A DNA stretch of 64,000 bases, from the NCBI GenBank assembly GCA_023408075.1, contig JAEYKW010000030.1:1-64000 (forward strand), read 5' to 3'. The DNA comes from Bacillota bacterium. GTDB lineage: Bacteria > Bacillota > Clostridia > Christensenellales > SZUA-584. The position numbers and the translations under genes were made by a program. Below, piece after piece: positions 6,686 through 15,333 of the stretch; the first letter of the stretch is position 1; each line of letters opens with the position of its first letter. The notes beneath the pieces were generated by a model that worked only from the letters and a program-made list of their open reading frames with translations, searched no databases and had not been told where the DNA came from.

Positions 6686-8764
6686 ATGAGCAATCTGCTT
6701 CTATTTGAACTCGTTGGCGTCATCATTTCCTTGCTTGCTTTTGCTGTAGCTGTGTATTTCTACCTTTGGATTAAAAAGCTTCCCAAAGGTACGGCTGATA
6801 TGGAACATATCGGCATGATGATCAAAAAAGGTGCGCGGGCCTTTTTAAGCAGAGAGTATAAGACTCTCTCATGGTTTGTGCTTGGAGCGTGCGTACTGAT
6901 ATTCATGTTCCTGCCTGCACCGATATGGTCAACCACGGATATTTCGCTCAACATCATGATGGCGGTTGCCTATGTGGCCGGTTCCGTGTTTTCCGCACTT
7001 GCCGGTAAAATCGGCATCGAAGTCGCAACCATCGCGAATGTCAAAACCGCAGTATCAGCCAAGGAAGGCATTAAAAAGGCTTTTGTCTCGGGCTTCCGCG
7101 GCGGCGCCGTGATGGGTATGGCCGTTGTGGGTTCCGCGCTGCTCGGCTGCTCTTTGCTGCTGCTCATCACGAACAATGAAAGCGCCGTGCTCGGCTTCTC
7201 GTTCGGCGCGTCCACACTCGCTCTTTTTGCGAAAGCGGGCGGCGGCATCTTTACCAAAACGGCGGATATCTCGGCGGATATCGTCGGCAAAGTGGAGCTC
7301 GGCCTCGAAGAAGATGACCCGAGAAACCCTGCTGTTATTGCGGACAACGTGGGCGATAACGTGGGTGACGTGGCCGGCATGGGCGCGGACCTTTTCGACT
7401 CGAATGTGGCGGCATTTGCGGCGGCTTCGATTATCGGCGTGATACTGCACAGAGTGGATATGGTGCTTTGTTACACCGCTCTTGGCCTTTTGGCTTCCAT
7501 CATCGGTGTGCTGATGGCCAGAATGGGCAAAAGCAATGATCCGGGCAAAGCCCTCAATATGAGCACATACATCACCACCGCTTTGTACGCGGTGCTGACA
7601 GCGGGCGCTTCGCTGCTGTTCGGTTACGACTTCCGCTTCTGGGGCGCAACGTTTGTCGGCCTGCTCGTGGGCGTCATCATCGGGCTCGCGACCGACTACT
7701 TCACAAACGACATGCGCAAGCCTGTTCAGCATGTGGCCAGAGCCAGTCAGTCCGGCCCGGCGTTTACGGTGCTCAGCGGCGTTGCGTATGGCTTCAAGAG
7801 CGCGCTGCCCTCGCTGATTGGTATCGGCGCATCGGCGGCTATCGCGTACTTTCTCTGCTATCCGATGGGGGCAACGCCTGAAGAGAGCGTACAGTATGCC
7901 ATGTTCGGCATTTCGATGGCGGCGCTCGGCATGCTGTCCATCGTCGGCATGATCGTTTCCAACGACGCGTTCGGCCCGATTGTGGACAACGCGCGCGGCC
8001 TTGCCGAAATGGGCGGCCTCGGTGAAGACGTCATCAGAATCACGGATGATCTTGACTCGGCAGGCAATACCGTCAAAGCGATTACAAAGGGCTTTTCCAT
8101 CAGCGCTGCGGGCTTAACGGTTATCGCATTGCTCGCATCGTTCCTCGAAATTGCCAAGGCGAACAACACGGGTATCACGGGCTTTGACATCATGAACCCG
8201 CTGGTGTTCTTCGGCCTGCTCGTCGGCCTTGGCATTCCCGCCATGTTCTCCGCGATGCTGATTATGGGCGTCGATAAAAACGCTCAGCGCATGGTGGCGG
8301 AGATTCACAGGCAGTTCAACGAAATCCCCGGGCTCAAAGAGGGCAAGGAAGGCGTGCATCCCGAATATGAGAAGTGCATCGATATCGCCACAAAAGGCGC
8401 GCTGCGCGAGCTCGCTCCGGCCGGCCTCATGACCATCGTGGTGACGCTTATTGTTGGTTTCCTCGGCGGCATTTCCGCAATCGGCGGCTTCCTCGTGGGC
8501 AACATCGCTTCCGGCCTGCTGCTTGCCCTGTTCATGTCCAATGCGGGCGGGACATGGGATAACGCGAAAAAATACATCGAAGCGGGCAACTTCGGCGGCA
8601 AGGGCAGCATTGCTCACAAAGCCGGCGTTATCGGCGACATGATCGGCGATCCGTTCAAGGATACGGCGGGCCCGTCAATCAACACGCAGATCACGGTGGT
8701 TTCGCTCGTTGCGAACCTGACGGCTGTGCTTTTCAGCACCGTGTCCCTGTTTGGTATGATGTAA
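6686..8764 (+). CDS. hppA: Membrane-bound proton-translocating pyrophosphatase (K+-independent type)
   Basis: The 692-residue polytopic protein has the M-PPase catalytic motif TADISADIVGKVE and the DDPRNPAVIADNVGDNVGD block near residue 210, plus the C-terminal GGTWDNAKKYIE and GDPFKDTAGPS motifs. It hydrolyses pyrophosphate and pumps ions across the membrane. The AGNTVKAITKGFSISAA segment carries lysine and threonine at the positions that separate potassium-independent (K,T) from potassium-dependent (A,G/A) enzymes, so a K+-independent H+ pump is predicted. An AAAAGGAGAA site precedes the ATG. It stands alone with a long leader and a terminator. Confidence 0.97.
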   Translation: MSNLLLFELVGVIISLLAFAVAVYFYLWIKKLPKGTADMEHIGMMIKKGARAFLSREYKTLSWFVLGACVLIFMFLPAPIWSTTDISLNIMMAVAYVAGSVFSALAGKIGIEVATIANVKTAVSAKEGIKKAFVSGFRGGAVMGMAVVGSALLGCSLLLLITNNESAVLGFSFGASTLALFAKAGGGIFTKTADISADIVGKVELGLEEDDPRNPAVIADNVGDNVGDVAGMGADLFDSNVAAFAAASIIGVILHRVDMVLCYTALGLLASIIGVLMARMGKSNDPGKALNMSTYITTALYAVLTAGASLLFGYDFRFWGATFVGLLVGVIIGLATDYFTNDMRKPVQHVARASQSGPAFTVLSGVAYGFKSALPSLIGIGASAAIAYFLCYPMGATPEESVQYAMFGISMAALGMLSIVGMIVSNDAFGPIVDNARGLAEMGGLGEDVIRITDDLDSAGNTVKAITKGFSISAAGLTVIALLASFLEIAKANNTGITGFDIMNPLVFFGLLVGLGIPAMFSAMLIMGVDKNAQRMVAEIHRQFNEIPGLKEGKEGVHPEYEKCIDIATKGALRELAPAGLMTIVVTLIVGFLGGISAIGGFLVGNIASGLLLALFMSNAGGTWDNAKKYIEAGNFGGKGSIAHKAGVIGDMIGDPFKDTAGPSINTQITVVSLVANLTAVLFSTVSLFGMM

Positions 8765-8793
8765 CACTCTGTAAAAAGCTGACACTTATCGGG

Positions 8794-8825
8794 CAGCCGG
8801 CTGCATATGCAGTCGGCTGTCTTAT
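8794..8825 (+). terminator. Rho-independent terminator of hppA
   Basis: CAGCCG (8794-8799) and CGGCTG (8814-8819) flank a GCTGCATATGCAGT centre, followed by TCTTATTTG. It lies 30 nt after the hppA stop. Confidence 0.75.
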
Positions 8826-8841
8826 TTGTATAAAGGCGGCT

Positions 8842-8925
8842 GATGAGGTGTGAATATTGACAACTTCTGTTGTTACACCTCATCCGGTGCCACGCACCAC
8901 CTTCTCCTCGAAGGAGAAGGCTTTA
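8842..8925. repeat. Interspersed repeat R2 (copy in 8765-9197 gap)
   Basis: This segment contains CACCTCATCCGGTGCCACGC and CCTTCTCCTCGAAGGAGAAGG. It is the reverse-complement relative of the copies near 62.9 kb (GCCGGATGAGGTGTTG next to CCTTCTCCTTGAGGAGAAGG). It is non-coding and can form a strong local hairpin. The rest of the gap contains only the promoter of the next operon. Confidence 0.75.
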
Positions 8926-9126
8926 TCAGTGCGTCTTAATTTTTAAGATTTCAAAGCTATCCATTCAATTGTCGGCGGCAGGTTTCCTCGGAGAGGATAA
9001 AAAAACCGTCAACGGCTAAAACACACGGTGTTCCGGCATAGGAATAAAGCTCAGTCCGTTGATAAAAACCCATTCGGCAGGAGAGTAGTATTCGTACTCC
9101 GCCGTTCAAAGCATTTTTTCAAAAAA

Positions 9127-9156
9127 TTGCATAAGAGTATACCTCTATGATATGAT
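9127..9156 (+). promoter_or_regulatory. Promoter of the 9.2-13.1 kb ABC operon
   Basis: TTGCAT (9127-9132) and TATGAT (9151-9156) are 18 bases apart, about 40 nt upstream of the AAGGAGGG site and the ATG at 9198. Confidence 0.55.
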
Positions 9157-9197
9157 CATTGCTGGAATCATTTATTACCATTTATAAGGAGGGCGTT

Positions 9198-10133
9198 ATG
9201 GCGCTGCTCGACATTCAGGATCTGAAAAAATACTTTAAGAATATCAAAGCGGTGGACGGTATTTCCTTCAGCGTGGAAAAAGGCGATATATTCGGGCTGC
9301 TGGGCCCGAACGGCGCGGGCAAATCCACAACCATTTCGATGATCGCGACGCTCACCGCGCCCGACAGCGGCACAATTCGGTTCAAGGGCGAGGACATTGC
9401 GAAAAACCCAAAAGTCATACAGCAGTGCCTCGGGCTCGTGCCGCAGGAGATCGCGCTGTACCCAAGCCTTTCGGGCATTGAGAATTTGCAGTTCTGGGGC
9501 AGGGCATACGGGCTTTCGGGTGCTCAGCTTAAAAAACGCATCGACGATGTGTCCGAAGTGATCGGCATCACCGACAGGCTCAAAGACCGCGTCAAGAAAT
9601 ACTCGGGCGGCATGCAGCGGCGGCTCAATATCGGCGCTGCGCTGCTTCACAACCCCGAGGTCATCATCATGGACGAACCCACGGTGGGTATCGACCCGCA
9701 GTCGCGCAACCACATTCTCGATACGGTGAAGACGCTCGCCAATCAGGGCGCGACGATCATATACACAAGCCACTACATGGAAGAGGTGGAGATACTCTGC
9801 GACCGCGTTTGCATCATGGACGAGGGCAAAATCATCGCGGCGGGCACGAAGGACGAGATCACGTCGTCGCTCGGCGGCGGCAGTGAGCTGAGCCTCAGGC
9901 TCTCAAAGCCCGATGCGGCGCTTTGCGAAAAGCTCGCGGCGCTGCCCGAGGTGAAAAAGCTCAGCGCGGAGGGTGACATGGTGTTCATCGTGGCGGACGA
10001 CGCCGACAAGGCGGCACGCGCCGTGCTCGATGCGGTCAGCGAAAGCAACGCGTCGCTGCTCTCGTTCGATACCAAAAAGCCGAGCCTTGAGACGGTGTTT
10101 TTAAACCTCACGGGCCGCGCATTGAGGGACTGA
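9198..10133 (+). CDS. ABC-2 type exporter, ATP-binding subunit
   Basis: A 311-residue ATPase with Walker A GPNGAGKSTT, the Q-loop region LGLVPQEIALYPSLS, signature YSGGMQRRLNIG and Walker B VIIMDEPTVGIDPQSRN. These match the CcmA/NatA-like multidrug exporter ATPases that partner with ABC-2 permeases. A C-terminal domain of roughly 80 residues follows, as in DrrA-type proteins. ATG 9198 is chosen over 9159 because AAGGAGGG (9186-9193) sits just before it. It is the first gene of an operon with two permeases and a small unknown gene. Confidence 0.94.
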   Translation: MALLDIQDLKKYFKNIKAVDGISFSVEKGDIFGLLGPNGAGKSTTISMIATLTAPDSGTIRFKGEDIAKNPKVIQQCLGLVPQEIALYPSLSGIENLQFWGRAYGLSGAQLKKRIDDVSEVIGITDRLKDRVKKYSGGMQRRLNIGAALLHNPEVIIMDEPTVGIDPQSRNHILDTVKTLANQGATIIYTSHYMEEVEILCDRVCIMDEGKIIAAGTKDEITSSLGGGSELSLRLSKPDAALCEKLAALPEVKKLSAEGDMVFIVADDADKAARAVLDAVSESNASLLSFDTKKPSLETVFLNLTGRALRD

Positions 10134-10136
10134 GCC

Positions 10137-11420
10137 ATGAGAATGACGGATATCATTTCAAAGGACCTTCGCGTGGTGCTGAGAAACCGTGCGGCGCTGA
10201 TATTCATATTCTTAATGCCCATCGTGCTAATCACGATACTGAGCTTTGCGCTGGGCGGCGTGTTCACATCGGAAGGCGTGTCAATCGGGCACATCACGAT
10301 CACCGTGGTGGATAACACCGGCGAGGACGAAGGGCAGGATTTTCAGCAGTATACAGGGCAGGACGCGACAGCGTTCGACGCGCGGTCGATGTCGCTGTAT
10401 GCCGTGCTCGATTCGCAGGAAGTCTCCGAGTTTTTAAGCTATACCGTGGCGGACGAACAGACGGCAAAGCAACAGCTTGAGGACGGCAAAATTGATGCCA
10501 TCGTCGTGATACCCAAAGGGTTCACGGACGGCATGCTCAAGGTGATGACGGGCAGCGGCGGGGACCTGCAGCTCAGCGTGACGGGCGCTGAGAACAAAGC
10601 GATGCAGTCGGGCATCGTGGCCGGGATTGTGCGCGCGTACACGGATACGCTTTCCACCCTGTCGGCCGATATCAATATACTGATTGGCACGGCTCTTTCG
10701 GGCGGCATCGCGCCGGACACGATTGCACAGCTTGATTTTGCTTCGTTCATGCAGAGCCTGTCACAGCCCGGTGATATCACGGTGACCATGCAGGGCATCG
10801 AAGCGCGTAAGGCGCTCGGCAGCTTCTCGTACTATTCCATCGCGATTACGTGCATGTTTCTGCTGTATTCGGCGGGGCAGGGCAGCTCGTTCCTGTTAAC
10901 CGAGAGCCACGAGAAAACGCTCGTGCGCTTAAGGGCTGCGGGCGTCTCGGTCAAAAAGCTGCTGCTCGGCAAATCCGTCGCGGTGTTTTTTCTCTGCATC
11001 ATACAGCTTATTGTGCTGCTCGGGTTTTCCACAATCGCGTTCGGCATCGAATGGGGCAACCCGCTCGTCTTTATACTCATATCCGTCTGCGTCGCCGTCT
11101 CGATCACGGGGCTGGGCGTGCTGCTGATGGTGCTCGTCTACCGCGCGGGCAATCCGGCTGTGGGCAGCGTGTTCCAAAGCGTGATCGCGCAGGTGCTCGC
11201 GCTGTTTGGCGGCAGCTTTCTGCCGCTCACGGTGCTGCCGGCGGTTTTCTCGACGGTCGCGCTGTTTACGCCCAACGGCCTCGCAGTGATGGCGTATACG
11301 GGCAACGTATCAGGCGCGCCTTTGACTGAGCTGCTGCCGTACCTCGGCGGCAGCGTGCTGATGGGCATTTTGCTCTACTTTTTGGGGCTGATGCTGTTTC
11401 CCAAAGAAAGGAGGGCGTAA
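10137..11420 (+). CDS. ABC-2 type exporter, permease with extracellular domain
   Basis: A 427-residue permease of the YhgE/NatB-like layout. One N-terminal membrane segment (AALIFIFLMPIVLITILSFA) is followed by an extracytoplasmic domain of about 200 residues, then five or six membrane segments from about residue 230. The large loop has the EDGKIDAIVVIPKGF motif common in this family. It starts 3 nt after the ATPase stop. Together with the next permease it probably forms a heterodimeric membrane channel. Confidence 0.9.
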   Translation: MRMTDIISKDLRVVLRNRAALIFIFLMPIVLITILSFALGGVFTSEGVSIGHITITVVDNTGEDEGQDFQQYTGQDATAFDARSMSLYAVLDSQEVSEFLSYTVADEQTAKQQLEDGKIDAIVVIPKGFTDGMLKVMTGSGGDLQLSVTGAENKAMQSGIVAGIVRAYTDTLSTLSADINILIGTALSGGIAPDTIAQLDFASFMQSLSQPGDITVTMQGIEARKALGSFSYYSIAITCMFLLYSAGQGSSFLLTESHEKTLVRLRAAGVSVKKLLLGKSVAVFFLCIIQLIVLLGFSTIAFGIEWGNPLVFILISVCVAVSITGLGVLLMVLVYRAGNPAVGSVFQSVIAQVLALFGGSFLPLTVLPAVFSTVALFTPNGLAVMAYTGNVSGAPLTELLPYLGGSVLMGILLYFLGLMLFPKERRA

Positions 11421-11421
11421 C

Positions 11422-12594
11422 ATGTCGGCGATACTTTGGCTTAAATTTAAACGCATGCGCGAAGATATCGTGATGTATGTCATCATGACGTTTATGGCCC
11501 TGTTTTTAACGTTTATATTCGGCAATGCGATGTTCGGCGGAGCCGGTGCGCAGCGCGTTTACGTGGCCGATAACGACGGGTCCGCGCTCTCTGCCGCGCT
11601 GATTGATGCGTTTGATAAGGACGCGTATGCGCTCGAAGAGATGAGTGAAGCGGACGCGCAGACCGCGGTGGCCAAGGGTGAAGCGCTCGCGGCGCTCGTG
11701 ATCCCCCAAGGGTTTGAAGACAGCGCCTTGGCAGGCTCGGCGGCGGTTTCCGTGCTGCGCACGGCGGATAGCGCCGATATTCTCATGCTGCAAAACGCGG
11801 TGAGTTCGGCATATCAGAATGCCGTACACGGCTTTAAGCTGCACGGCGCGCTGACCGAAACGCTCGGGGCTGTAGGCATCGAAGCGCCGCCGCTCGATAA
11901 GGTGCAGGAAAGCCTCGCAGCAGCTTTGGAAGACAAACCGGTGACGGTGAATTACACGCTCCAGGGCGCGGACGGTTACGACGAAAAGTACGCGGAGAAC
12001 ATTCATTACATGATGGGCTTCAACATCTTCTTTGTGATGTTCAGCATCGTGTTCACCTTGAGCAGCATACTCGAAGACAAAAAGCTGCATACGTGGAACC
12101 GCATCCGCATATCGCCGCTTTCGACGCGCGCGGTGCTCGCGGGCAATTTCATTCCGGCTTACGCGGTGGGCGTGGCGCAGATGGCGATTGTGCTGTTCCT
12201 GGGGCAGCTGCTGTTCGGCATCAATCTCGGCGCGTCGCTGCTGCCCGTGTTTGCGGTGTTCGCCGTGTTCGTGCTGGCGGCCACGTGCCTCGGGCTGCTG
12301 CTCGCGACCGTGTTTAAAGCGTACGAGCAGATGAACGCGGCGGTGCCCGTGATCATTGTGGGCACGAGCATGCTCGGCGGCTGCATGTGGCCGCTGTCCA
12401 TCGTGGGGTCGGACATACTGCTCGGCATTGCGAAGGGCATGCCGCAGTTCTGGGCGCTCGACGCGGCGGAGAACCTTTCGACAATGGGGGCGGGCTTCGG
12501 CGACATCGTGCTCAACCTCGGCGTGCTTTTCGGCATGGCGCTTGTGCTGTTCGCACTGAGTATGGTAATCTATAACAAAAAGCAGAGAGTGTGA
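11422..12594 (+). CDS. ABC-2 type exporter, second permease
   Basis: A 390-residue paralogue of the preceding permease: N-terminal segment FMALFLTFIFGNAMFGGAG, an extracytoplasmic domain containing VAKGEALAALVIPQGF, and a C-terminal membrane domain with MFSIVFTLSSILEDKKLHTW. The same motif in both proteins (KxxALVIPxGF) supports a heterodimer. AGGAGGGCG lies just before the ATG. The next ORF overlaps its stop. Substrate unknown. Confidence 0.9.
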   Translation: MSAILWLKFKRMREDIVMYVIMTFMALFLTFIFGNAMFGGAGAQRVYVADNDGSALSAALIDAFDKDAYALEEMSEADAQTAVAKGEALAALVIPQGFEDSALAGSAAVSVLRTADSADILMLQNAVSSAYQNAVHGFKLHGALTETLGAVGIEAPPLDKVQESLAAALEDKPVTVNYTLQGADGYDEKYAENIHYMMGFNIFFVMFSIVFTLSSILEDKKLHTWNRIRISPLSTRAVLAGNFIPAYAVGVAQMAIVLFLGQLLFGINLGASLLPVFAVFAVFVLAATCLGLLLATVFKAYEQMNAAVPVIIVGTSMLGGCMWPLSIVGSDILLGIAKGMPQFWALDAAENLSTMGAGFGDIVLNLGVLFGMALVLFALSMVIYNKKQRV

Positions 12595-13142
12595 TGAATG
12601 TGGACGACAGAATACTCGAAACGGCGAATAAATACTTGCAGCTCGCGCAGGATGTGATGACGTTTGAGGCGGCGGAGCCCATTGACGGCACGCTGCCGAT
12701 TGACGTGCAGACCGCGCTGCTGCGGCTTTACTATGCGAAGAAGCTCGAGGTGCGGCTGCAAAAGTGCGAGGCGCTGCTGACCGACGAGACAGAGCAGGAG
12801 GCGGTTGACGCGCTGAGCGCCGCGATGCAGGCCGTGGATGATGCGACGCTCGCCGCGATGGACTATATTGAGGAGTACATGCGGGACGACCGCGATTTTG
12901 CGAGCGCGATGGAGAATCTCTCGATGAGCACGCAGGACGACGGCATTGAGGGGACGCTCTGCAAGCTGTACAAATGCGAGAGCATTATCAAAGAGGCATT
13001 TGAGTTTGCGTCGGCGCATTCGTATATGCTGACGCCCGAGGAGTACATCGCCCAGCGCATGGATGTGGACATGGAGGAGCTGACAGAGCTGCGGCAGAAG
13101 CTGCTTGATGAGCTTTCCCAAGCGATGGGGGAGACGGCATAG
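12594..13142 (+). CDS. Hypothetical protein at end of ABC operon
   Basis: The 182-residue protein overlaps the permease stop in TGATG, indicating translational coupling. An in-frame GTG three bases earlier is a less likely start. It is acidic, soluble and apparently all-helical (LPIDVQTALLRLYYAKKLEVRLQK..., EEYIAQRMDVDMEELTELRQ), with no signal peptide or membrane segment. I recognise no family. Coupling suggests an accessory or regulatory role for the exporter. Confidence 0.7.
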   Translation: MNVDDRILETANKYLQLAQDVMTFEAAEPIDGTLPIDVQTALLRLYYAKKLEVRLQKCEALLTDETEQEAVDALSAAMQAVDDATLAAMDYIEEYMRDDRDFASAMENLSMSTQDDGIEGTLCKLYKCESIIKEAFEFASAHSYMLTPEEYIAQRMDVDMEELTELRQKLLDELSQAMGETA

Positions 13143-13157
13143 GGCAGGGCGATTTAA

Positions 13158-13382
13158 ACAGATTCTTCGTCCGGCTAAAGGCCGTCCTCAGAATTGACGG
13201 AATAGATAATGCATATCAATTATAGAAGACGGCAGGGAAGTTGTCTTCAGAATGCTGACAAAGTGGTTAATGTCATTTTGAGTGAGCGTAAGCGAAGCGA
13301 AAAATCCCATGTTTAAAGCGTTTTTCCATGGGATGCTTTCCACTTCGTAGTCACGTCGCTTTGCTCCTCAGCATGACAAGTA
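13158..13382. repeat. Interspersed repeats R1 in 13143-13516 gap
   Basis: Two partial copies of the R1 family. At 13158-13200: CAGATTCTTCGTCCGGCTAA and GGCCGTCCTCAGAATTGACG. At 13272-13382: TGTCATTTTGAGTGAGCGTA, then AAAATCCCATG...CATGGGAT hairpin-forming arms and CTCCTCAGCATGACA. Related copies occur at 15.1, 22.8, 34.7, 50.2-51.1, 62.7 and 63.2 kb. They are non-coding. Confidence 0.75.
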
Positions 13383-13403
13383 GGGGTTTTTCATCAAGCT
13401 CAA

Positions 13404-13427
13404 GGCAGCAGAAATGCTGTCTTTTTT
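13404..13427 (+). terminator. T-element terminator, copy 1
   Basis: GGCAGCA / TGCTGTC stem with a GAAA-type loop followed by six T. It ends transcripts entering from the ABC operon side and is the first of five near-identical terminators between 13.4 and 23 kb. Confidence 0.8.
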
Positions 13428-13516
13428 ATGCCGGGCGCTTATGGTTTTGCGCTAAGCAAAGGATATTTGCGTGACAATAATCAGGGAATCCTGTAAAGTT
13501 TCATCGAGGTGATCAA

Positions 13517-14248
13517 ATGAACGCGGTATCAAAAAACATAAAAAAGCTTCGGCTGCAGAAAAATTTCACTCAGGAAGAAATGGCCGAAAAGCTGTTTGTC
13601 ACAAGACAAACCGTTTCAAACTGGGAGAACGGGAAGTCGCAGCCGGATATCGATACGCTGATCAGCATCGCAGACATACTAAATACAGATACAACAGTGC
13701 TCATCTACGGCATGCCCGAATCGACCGATCGGAAGAAAGATAGAATCCGTCTCATGATATTTACGGGTGCGCTGCTGATCGTTGGCGCTGGCGCATATTT
13801 TTTGGACCATTATGCCGTTGGCGAACTTCAAAGGTATTATAATAATGCACCTTTCATGCTGTCGCGCATGTTTTTTCTGCCGCTATTCTGGTTCTTTCTC
13901 GGCATTGTCGTTATTCAGTGCCTGGATTTTTGGGGCATAATCAAACCGATAAATGCGAAATTCCGCAAAGCCGTGCGTATCGCTGCGCTCTCAATTGTGC
14001 TGCTCTATTCAGCCATTATGATACCGTATTTAATAAGCACAATAGATGGCTGGATTCAATGGTCTGCCTATATGCAAAAAGCGGCTCAACTAACGGAAAG
14101 CTCCTTCAGTTATGAATGGAGCTACCCTATTCCGGTATTAAACGAGATTTCCGCTATATTAGCAGATGTTGTGATTAAACAGCCGGTCATATTCATTATT
14201 CCGGGTCTTATTTTCAGGCTGTTCAAGCCCGCTAAACCCGCAAAATGA
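13517..14248 (+). CDS. XRE-family regulator with C-terminal membrane segments
   Basis: The 243-residue protein starts with a canonical HTH_3 domain (residues 1-65: IKKLRLQKNFTQEEMAEKLF, VTRQTVSNWENGKSQPDIDT). The rest has about four hydrophobic segments (MIFTGALLIVGAGAYFLDHY, FFLPLFWFFLGIVVIQCLDF, AALSIVLLYSAIMIPYLIS, QPVIFIIPGLIFRLF). Membrane-tethered XRE regulators of this size are common in Firmicutes; many are uncharacterised. A GAGGTGATC site precedes the ATG. It is monocistronic between two T-element terminators. Its target genes are unknown. Confidence 0.85.
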   Translation: MNAVSKNIKKLRLQKNFTQEEMAEKLFVTRQTVSNWENGKSQPDIDTLISIADILNTDTTVLIYGMPESTDRKKDRIRLMIFTGALLIVGAGAYFLDHYAVGELQRYYNNAPFMLSRMFFLPLFWFFLGIVVIQCLDFWGIIKPINAKFRKAVRIAALSIVLLYSAIMIPYLISTIDGWIQWSAYMQKAAQLTESSFSYEWSYPIPVLNEISAILADVVIKQPVIFIIPGLIFRLFKPAKPAK

Positions 14249-14278
14249 TGGGATCGCAAATGAATCGTTCAGTCGAAA

Positions 14279-14302
14279 GGCAGCAGGAATGCTGTCTTTT
14301 TT
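14279..14302 (+). terminator. T-element terminator, copy 2
   Basis: GGCAGCA / TGCTGTC stem followed by six T, about 30 nt after the XRE gene stop. The following ATGCCGGGAATGGGGAT resembles the sequence after copy 4 at 17.1 kb. Confidence 0.8.
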
Positions 14303-14443
14303 ATGCCGGGAATGGGGATAATCAATCGCCGGATGAGCTTCTCCTTTCAATGAAAAGCGCCGTATCCCAAGGATCGACGCTTTGTATGCCGTGAGGCAAC
14401 CCCTTCAAGGCATTCGTTTTGAGCGGCGTATTCAGCGCCGCTT

Positions 14444-14965
14444 TCAGCATCTGAAAACCTGGCCTCTTCTTACGCCGAGCGATTCGATATAGGCATCGGC
14501 ATCCCGCATCGTGTAGAAGGGGCCCGCCACAAACGTGGTGCATTCGGGGCTGATGGATACCTGCTGATTCCCGTAAGCGGTTGTATAGCGGCAATAGCTG
14601 ACACCCTCCGCCGGGCTGAACTGTCTGCAAAGATAAACGTTGATAGGGCGATAGTTCGGTCCCGGTATCGGCACCGGTATTGGTATCGGCCACGGTCCGG
14701 GCATCGGCGGTCTTGGCCAAGGCATTGGTCTTGGCGGCCTCGGCCCCGGCATAGGTCCCGGTATCGGCGGCCTTGGTCTCGGCCTTGGTCCCGGCCTTGG
14801 TCCCGGCATTGGCCCCGGCATTGGCCCCGGCATCGGCCCCGGCCTTGGCCCCGGCATGGGTCCCGGCATCGGCCCCGGCATTGGCGTCGGTGACGGCAGC
14901 CCGGGTGGCATATCGCGGTCTGCGATATACTGATTATATAAATAACGTTCGTAATATGGATTCAT
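14444..14965 (-). CDS. Proline-rich MPGP-repeat protein with SPOR-like tail
   Basis: The 173-residue protein has three parts. Residues 1-25 (MNPYYERYLYNQYIADRDMP) are tyrosine-rich. Residues about 25-105 are near-perfect MPGPMPGPRPGP repeats encoded by a hexanucleotide-like array. A C-terminal domain of about 65 residues has four cysteines and ends with FVAGPFYTMRDADAYIESLG, which resembles the last strand and helix of SPOR-type domains. GGAGG lies 7 nt before the ATG, supporting the minus strand over the plus-strand reading. A spore-coat or wall-associated role is a guess; no signal peptide is present, as in many coat proteins. Confidence 0.7.
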   Translation of the reverse strand: MNPYYERYLYNQYIADRDMPPGLPSPTPMPGPMPGPMPGPRPGPMPGPMPGPMPGPRPGPRPRPRPPIPGPMPGPRPPRPMPWPRPPMPGPWPIPIPVPIPGPNYRPINVYLCRQFSPAEGVSYCRYTTAYGNQQVSISPECTTFVAGPFYTMRDADAYIESLGVRRGQVFRC

Positions 14966-15090
14966 TATTTACCTCCAAAAACGAGTTGGATAATCTGCTT
15001 GAAAGAGTAGACTCGATTTATTATTCGGTCGCTATTATTGTATGCGCGACGGATGAAACTGTAACTGATGGTATATGGATAGGCGTATTA

Positions 15091-15234
15091 TTCTGAACCC
15101 GCAAGCGGGTGAAGAATCTGAGAAGGCAGTGAATTTGGCCAGATTCTTCGTCCGGCTGAAAGCCGTCCTCAGAATGGCGGGAATAGTGATTTTTATTGCA
15201 AAGTCGAAGGGCAGTAGAGATGCCGTCTTTTTTT
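15091..15234 (+). repeat. Composite repeat R1 plus T-element terminator copy 3
   Basis: TTCTGAACCCGCAAGCGGGT with GAAGAATCTG is followed by CAGATTCTTCGTCCGGCTGA and CCTCAGAATGGCGGGAATAG. The two halves are inverted relative to each other, so the segment can form a long hairpin. It ends in GGCAGTAGAGATGCCGTC plus seven T (15210-15234), a T-element variant. The same order occurs at 22.8 kb. The 368-bp gap 14966-15333 holds only this and the tetR promoter. Confidence 0.75.
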
Positions 15235-15255
15235 GGTTTGCCCGGAAAGAAGGTA

Positions 15256-15299
15256 TTGACAAAAGTGGATTCATGTAATACATTGAATTAAAATTCAAT
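15256..15299 (+). promoter_or_regulatory. tetR promoter with palindromic operator
   Basis: TTGACA (15256-15261) and TACATT (15279-15284) are 17 bases apart. The inverted repeat ATTGAATTAAAATTCAAT (15282-15299) overlaps the -10 and extends to the transcription start region, the usual place for a self-repressing TetR operator. Confidence 0.6.
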
Positions 15300-15333
15300 G
15301 AAAATATATTCAACAGGAATGAGGAAATTTCAT

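Noticed and set aside
14700..14900. CRISPR-like regular repeats
   Set aside because: The repeats are in-frame MPGP codons with a 6-12 bp period and no spacers; no cas genes are present anywhere.
14773..15096. Plus-strand frame with PALVPALAP repeats
   Set aside because: It is the opposite-strand reading of the MPGP gene; the minus strand has a good GGAGG and meaningful ends, this one does not.
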